Positions 60,927 to 64,000 of a stretch of 64,000 bases of DNA are shown one piece after another; position 1 is the stretch's first letter; every line of letters starts with the position of its first letter. The stretch comes from Candidatus Krumholzibacteriota bacterium (GTDB lineage Bacteria; Krumholzibacteriota; Krumholzibacteriia; JAJRXK01). The position numbers and the translations under genes were made by a program. Under the pieces are notes generated by a model. That model was not told the origin of the DNA. It saw only the letters and a list, made by a program, of their open reading frames with translations, and ran no database searches. Location: assembly GCA_029262065.1 (NCBI GenBank), contig JAJDAC010000022.1, positions 62,001 through 126,000 of the forward strand. Direction: 5' to 3'.

Positions 60927-63565
60927 CCGCCACGAAGTCGAGTCCGGTCGACCACAAGGCGCGCGCGGCCGTCATCCAACGCGCCGTTAGCTTTCGCGAA
61001 GTCGAGGCCCTGGTGGATCTGCCCCACGGGCAACTGCTCAGTCTCATCGACGGGCAGGAACCGCAGCTGCTGTACGACAGCCGGGCCACCATGGGAAGCC
61101 AAACCCCGTACCGGCACGTCATGCCCCGTTACACCGATGATCAGGGCGAAATTCTCGATGCCGGCCGGCACTACGAACTCGCCCCGGGCGTGTACCAAAG
61201 CGTGAAGGTCGACTGGTACACCATGGATCGCACCTTCGTGCGAAAACAATCGACTCCTCTCGACAATCAGTACGTGTATTGCTACTCGGCGAACGATGCT
61301 CGGGGCTCGGGCATGACCCTACGTTACGAACTGCATTTCCAGGGCGGCAAGTTCCGCAAGATCGACTTCAACTCCGACGGAAACCGGGGCCAGGATCAGC
61401 GCGGCACCGACGGACAGCCGCCCCAGACCAAACTGGTTGTCGATGAGCTCACACCGGCCGGGTCGCGCATGGTCAGCCACCATTGGTTCTTCGTATTGGC
61501 GCCGTGGCAATTGCCATGGCCGGCACTGCAGGCCATGCGAGGAACTGTCGCCGCCCGCGGCGTGCGATTGCACGATCCGTTCTGGACGCAACACGTCCAA
61601 TCCGATGGGCAGGTGCTCGAGCCCGCGGATCTGAAACCCGGACAGGCCGCGCAACTCGAGTGCCGCATCCACCTGGTCGACCCATTCAAGGAAGCGCTCC
61701 GTCGCAACCAACGGTTCGTCGCCGCCCTGGAAAATTGGCAACAGTGCCAGCAGAAGATGGGTTCCGACCGCACCTATACCCTGGCCAAGCGCATCCAGGC
61801 CGTGGCCGAGCCCAGGCCCGAACTGTGGACCCACGTGTTCAACAACATGTGGGACTACCTGCTCGACGCCGAACGCGAGAGCATCCGGCTGCTCTTCCTG
61901 GCCGACATGCGAGCCCAGTGCCTGCTCGATTGGATCGGCCGGCCCCACGACGGCGCGCTGCGTGGCAAGCGCATTGGCGACAAGATCGTGAACGGCGACA
62001 CCTGGGTCGTGCACAAAGGCCGCATGTACGCCACGAAGCGCCCCTTCAAGCGCAAGGGAGTCCACAACCCGTTCTCGCAGGCCTGTCACGACTATTTCGG
62101 CGCAACGGACGAAGTATTCGAAGACGTAAGCTCCATTGTTTGCCAGGTTCACGATCGACTCAATGAGATCCGCACCGGCCAGAGCTGGTTGGAACAAAAC
62201 TTCAAGCGGTTCGCGGAAAAGCAAACCAACGTGGCCGATGGTGGCGCCGCGATTTTGTTCGAAACCGTACGCAAGGGTCACGGTTCGGCCCTGGCCGGCG
62301 TGGGATTTCTACTGCAGCGCTACGGTCCCTGTTGGGTAAGAAAGTATCGCAGCAAGGCAGCCTCCAACCTGGCCACCTGGATGAAGGCAGTCCATGACAT
62401 CGATCTGAAGCAGGTTCGTCCGCGGCGGCTGCGTCGCGCCGTTGCCAGCGTGGAACGAAGGCGCCTGCGAAAGCTCAACCAACGTGGAACCGCCATCAAC
62501 CATCTCACGCTCGACTCTCCCGGACGCAGCAACCTGGCCGTCGCCGACTCGGGCATGCGCGGCGTGTCCATGGGAATCGAGTACATCAATCTCTATCTGT
62601 CGGTCCAGGCGCTGGCGGATTCCAAGGATCCGTGGGACGTGGCCAACCTCATGGGATCACTATGCGACACGATCGAGGCCACGCGGGAAGCCCGGGCCGG
62701 CATGCAGGTCGCCACCGTGACCAAATATGGTTCACTTATGAAGGGCGCCAAGGCCTCACCGCTGGCCATCATCGGTGGCAGCATCGACACCGTGTTGGCG
62801 GCTCGTGACACGGCACGGTCCACCAACTCCGGCATGCGCCTGGGCAACATGATGCGCACCATGGGTAGCATGCTCACGGTGGCCGGTGCCTTCACGGCCG
62901 AGTCCGGCGTGGGACTCCTGGTGGCCATCGTTGGCCTGGGCATCCAGTCGCTGGGATCGTTCATCGTCCGCAATTTCAGTGACTGGGCCATTTTCCTACG
63001 CAACTCGAAATGGGGCGATCCCGCGCTCACCGATCGCATCGTCGAGATGAACACCACCTACTGGCTGGGCATTCCCATCGAGTATCTGCCGGAAAATATC
63101 GAGGCCCAACACCGCTGCATCGACCAACTCATCTACAACTTCAAGCCGGAGCTGGAGCTCGAAGATCTCGAGGCCGGCATGTTCGACAGCGTGCTGGAAA
63201 TGGTCGGCATCAAGGTGAATCGCAGCGTCATGCTGGGCGGTTGTCTGTACGTGAAGATGAATCCACCATCGGTACTGAGCCCCGACGCCAAATGGGACGT
63301 CTACATTGACGTGGATCGACCAGGCACCAACATGGCCCGCCAGACATTCCGCTTCCGCGGCGACGAATACACCAGCCACGAAGACCTCAGCCAGAACGAA
63401 CGTCTGTGCGTGAAAGCGTTCGCGCAAAGCAACGACACCAGCGCTCCCGTCGCCGATCGCGCCGAAGGTCGCATCGTGGTGAGCGGGCGTGTCCGACTGG
63501 ACATCCAGGGAACCGGCCAGAACTGGCTGGAGCGCACCATCGAAAAAGAATCGTTCCGGCTCTAG
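60923..63565 (+). CDS. 880-aa unknown protein with C-terminal membrane hairpin, candidate effector
   Basis: 880 residues starting ATGA, overlapping the previous stop. The first 200 residues are strand-rich. A helical middle (about 230-560) carries charged helices (ALRRNQRFVAALENWQQCQQ; YLLDAERESIRLLFLADMRAQ). Around 649-683 a strongly hydrophobic pair (GSMLTVAGAFTAESGVGLLV, AIVGLGIQSLGSFIV) could insert in a membrane, as in pore-forming T6SS effectors. The C-terminal 170 residues are again strand-rich. No signal peptide. I do not recognise the family; the function as a membrane-targeting toxin is inference from the hairpin and the PAAR operon context. Confidence 0.75.
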   Translation: MTATKSSPVDHKARAAVIQRAVSFREVEALVDLPHGQLLSLIDGQEPQLLYDSRATMGSQTPYRHVMPRYTDDQGEILDAGRHYELAPGVYQSVKVDWYTMDRTFVRKQSTPLDNQYVYCYSANDARGSGMTLRYELHFQGGKFRKIDFNSDGNRGQDQRGTDGQPPQTKLVVDELTPAGSRMVSHHWFFVLAPWQLPWPALQAMRGTVAARGVRLHDPFWTQHVQSDGQVLEPADLKPGQAAQLECRIHLVDPFKEALRRNQRFVAALENWQQCQQKMGSDRTYTLAKRIQAVAEPRPELWTHVFNNMWDYLLDAERESIRLLFLADMRAQCLLDWIGRPHDGALRGKRIGDKIVNGDTWVVHKGRMYATKRPFKRKGVHNPFSQACHDYFGATDEVFEDVSSIVCQVHDRLNEIRTGQSWLEQNFKRFAEKQTNVADGGAAILFETVRKGHGSALAGVGFLLQRYGPCWVRKYRSKAASNLATWMKAVHDIDLKQVRPRRLRRAVASVERRRLRKLNQRGTAINHLTLDSPGRSNLAVADSGMRGVSMGIEYINLYLSVQALADSKDPWDVANLMGSLCDTIEATREARAGMQVATVTKYGSLMKGAKASPLAIIGGSIDTVLAARDTARSTNSGMRLGNMMRTMGSMLTVAGAFTAESGVGLLVAIVGLGIQSLGSFIVRNFSDWAIFLRNSKWGDPALTDRIVEMNTTYWLGIPIEYLPENIEAQHRCIDQLIYNFKPELELEDLEAGMFDSVLEMVGIKVNRSVMLGGCLYVKMNPPSVLSPDAKWDVYIDVDRPGTNMARQTFRFRGDEYTSHEDLSQNERLCVKAFAQSNDTSAPVADRAEGRIVVSGRVRLDIQGTGQNWLERTIEKESFRL

Positions 63566-63619
63566 GCGCCCAACCATGTACCCGATCCTGGCATTCCCCT
63601 TCCCCAGCGAGAGTCCACC

Positions 63620-64000
63620 ATGACCGACACCGCCCGCGTTGCCCCCAATCGCAAGAACACGCTGGTCATCGCCCGCAAGGTCGTGGTGCGCTGGCAGCGC
63701 CCCGACCAACGGGAAGTGGACTGGTATAGGATCGACGGATTCGACGAACGTGTGTTCCCGCTTCAGTACAAGCCCGACGCCCGCGTGCACCTCAATATCG
63801 ATCTCGAAGGATTCGGTACGCGCGACCAGACCATCGAATCGATCGAGGTGGAAGTGAAGGATCGGCTCTCGGGCAATTCCATTTACATCTCGTTTCAACC
63901 CGATTCGTTCACGGCCGGCCATGAGGCGTTCTGCAACCAACTGAAGGTGGGTGGCACTGCGCACCACAGCCTCCACATCGACCTTCACCACCTGCTTCTG
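63620..64000 (+). CDS. Unknown protein of the PAAR operon, 3' end missing
   Basis: The frame is open from ATG 63620 (GAGAG about 6 nt upstream) to the end of the window: 127 codons, no stop. The sequence is strand-rich and charged (NTLVIARKVVVRWQRPDQREVDWYRIDGF, shortened; ESIEVEVKDRLSGNSIYISF). It starts 54 bp after the 880-aa gene in the same direction. No family recognised. It could be another effector, an adaptor or an immunity protein. Confidence 0.7.
   Translation, partial: MTDTARVAPNRKNTLVIARKVVVRWQRPDQREVDWYRIDGFDERVFPLQYKPDARVHLNIDLEGFGTRDQTIESIEVEVKDRLSGNSIYISFQPDSFTAGHEAFCNQLKVGGTAHHSLHIDLHHLLL

Overview
The window is high-GC, densely coded bacterial DNA. The organism looks Gram-negative: there is an Omp85-type barrel, several predicted outer-membrane or secreted proteins, and two clear lipoproteins. 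Four large secreted proteins end in the same FlgD/T9SS-like tail (NPFNP or NPF near its start, then a G-R-x-V-R-x-L type core, W-[DTN]-G, and V-A-S-G-x-Y). Such tails are typical of FCB-superphylum and candidate-phylum lineages such as Krumholzibacteriota, Eisenbacteria or Latescibacterota. The taxonomic placement is inference, because no rRNA or universal marker gene is present. I saw no tRNA, rRNA, CRISPR array, insertion sequence or phage integrase.

Layout. 1-3.2 kb: 3' part of a secreted subtilase with three repeated modules. 3.3-9.2 kb: a bestrophin-like membrane protein, a divergent EamA exporter / MocR regulator pair with a candidate operator, an MFS transporter and an HSDL2-like SDR. 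9.5-13.9 kb: a beta-propeller/amidohydrolase fusion followed by a YheT-like hydrolase. 14.0-16.5 kb: a SxtJ-like / carbamoyltransferase / DUF5989 triad. 16.6-27.5 kb: an Omp85-like barrel, a GT39-like membrane glycosyltransferase, two secreted metalloproteases, a small exported protein and a VCBS/ASPIC protein. 27.5-32.9 kb: an ECF sigma factor, a membrane Ser/Thr kinase and a TPR-CHAT protease, all on the minus strand and tightly spaced, with the VCBS gene directly downstream. 33.3-44.7 kb: a lipoprotein, a stand-alone LytTR regulator, Ppx/GppA, a PPOX-fold protein, an M28-PDZ peptidase, a small PDZ protein, a GIY-YIG protein, a large lipoprotein, an outer-membrane protein and a DUF2330 protein. 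44.8-55.3 kb: a double M16 peptidase, a class II-like photolyase with an SDR/DUF2867 partner, an outer-membrane-like protein, an Smr protein, thiol peroxidase, a secreted protein, a DUF418 membrane protein and an ankyrin protein.

55.5-64 kb (running off the end): a plus-strand operon in which a PAAR tip protein is followed by a LysM/peptidoglycan-binding protein, a 1207-aa protein with peptidoglycan-binding domains and a metzincin-like zinc site, an 880-aa protein with a late hydrophobic hairpin, and a further unknown. Start and stop codons overlap at two of these junctions. It is best read as a spike-plus-effector cargo module of a contractile injection system (T6SS or eCIS-like), and it is the leading candidate here for an undescribed system. 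Sheath, tube, baseplate and ATPase genes are not in view.

Start sites were chosen from Shine-Dalgarno sequences, signal peptides and overlaps. Where no ribosome-binding site was visible the entry says so. All domain calls were made by reading the sequence, without database searches.
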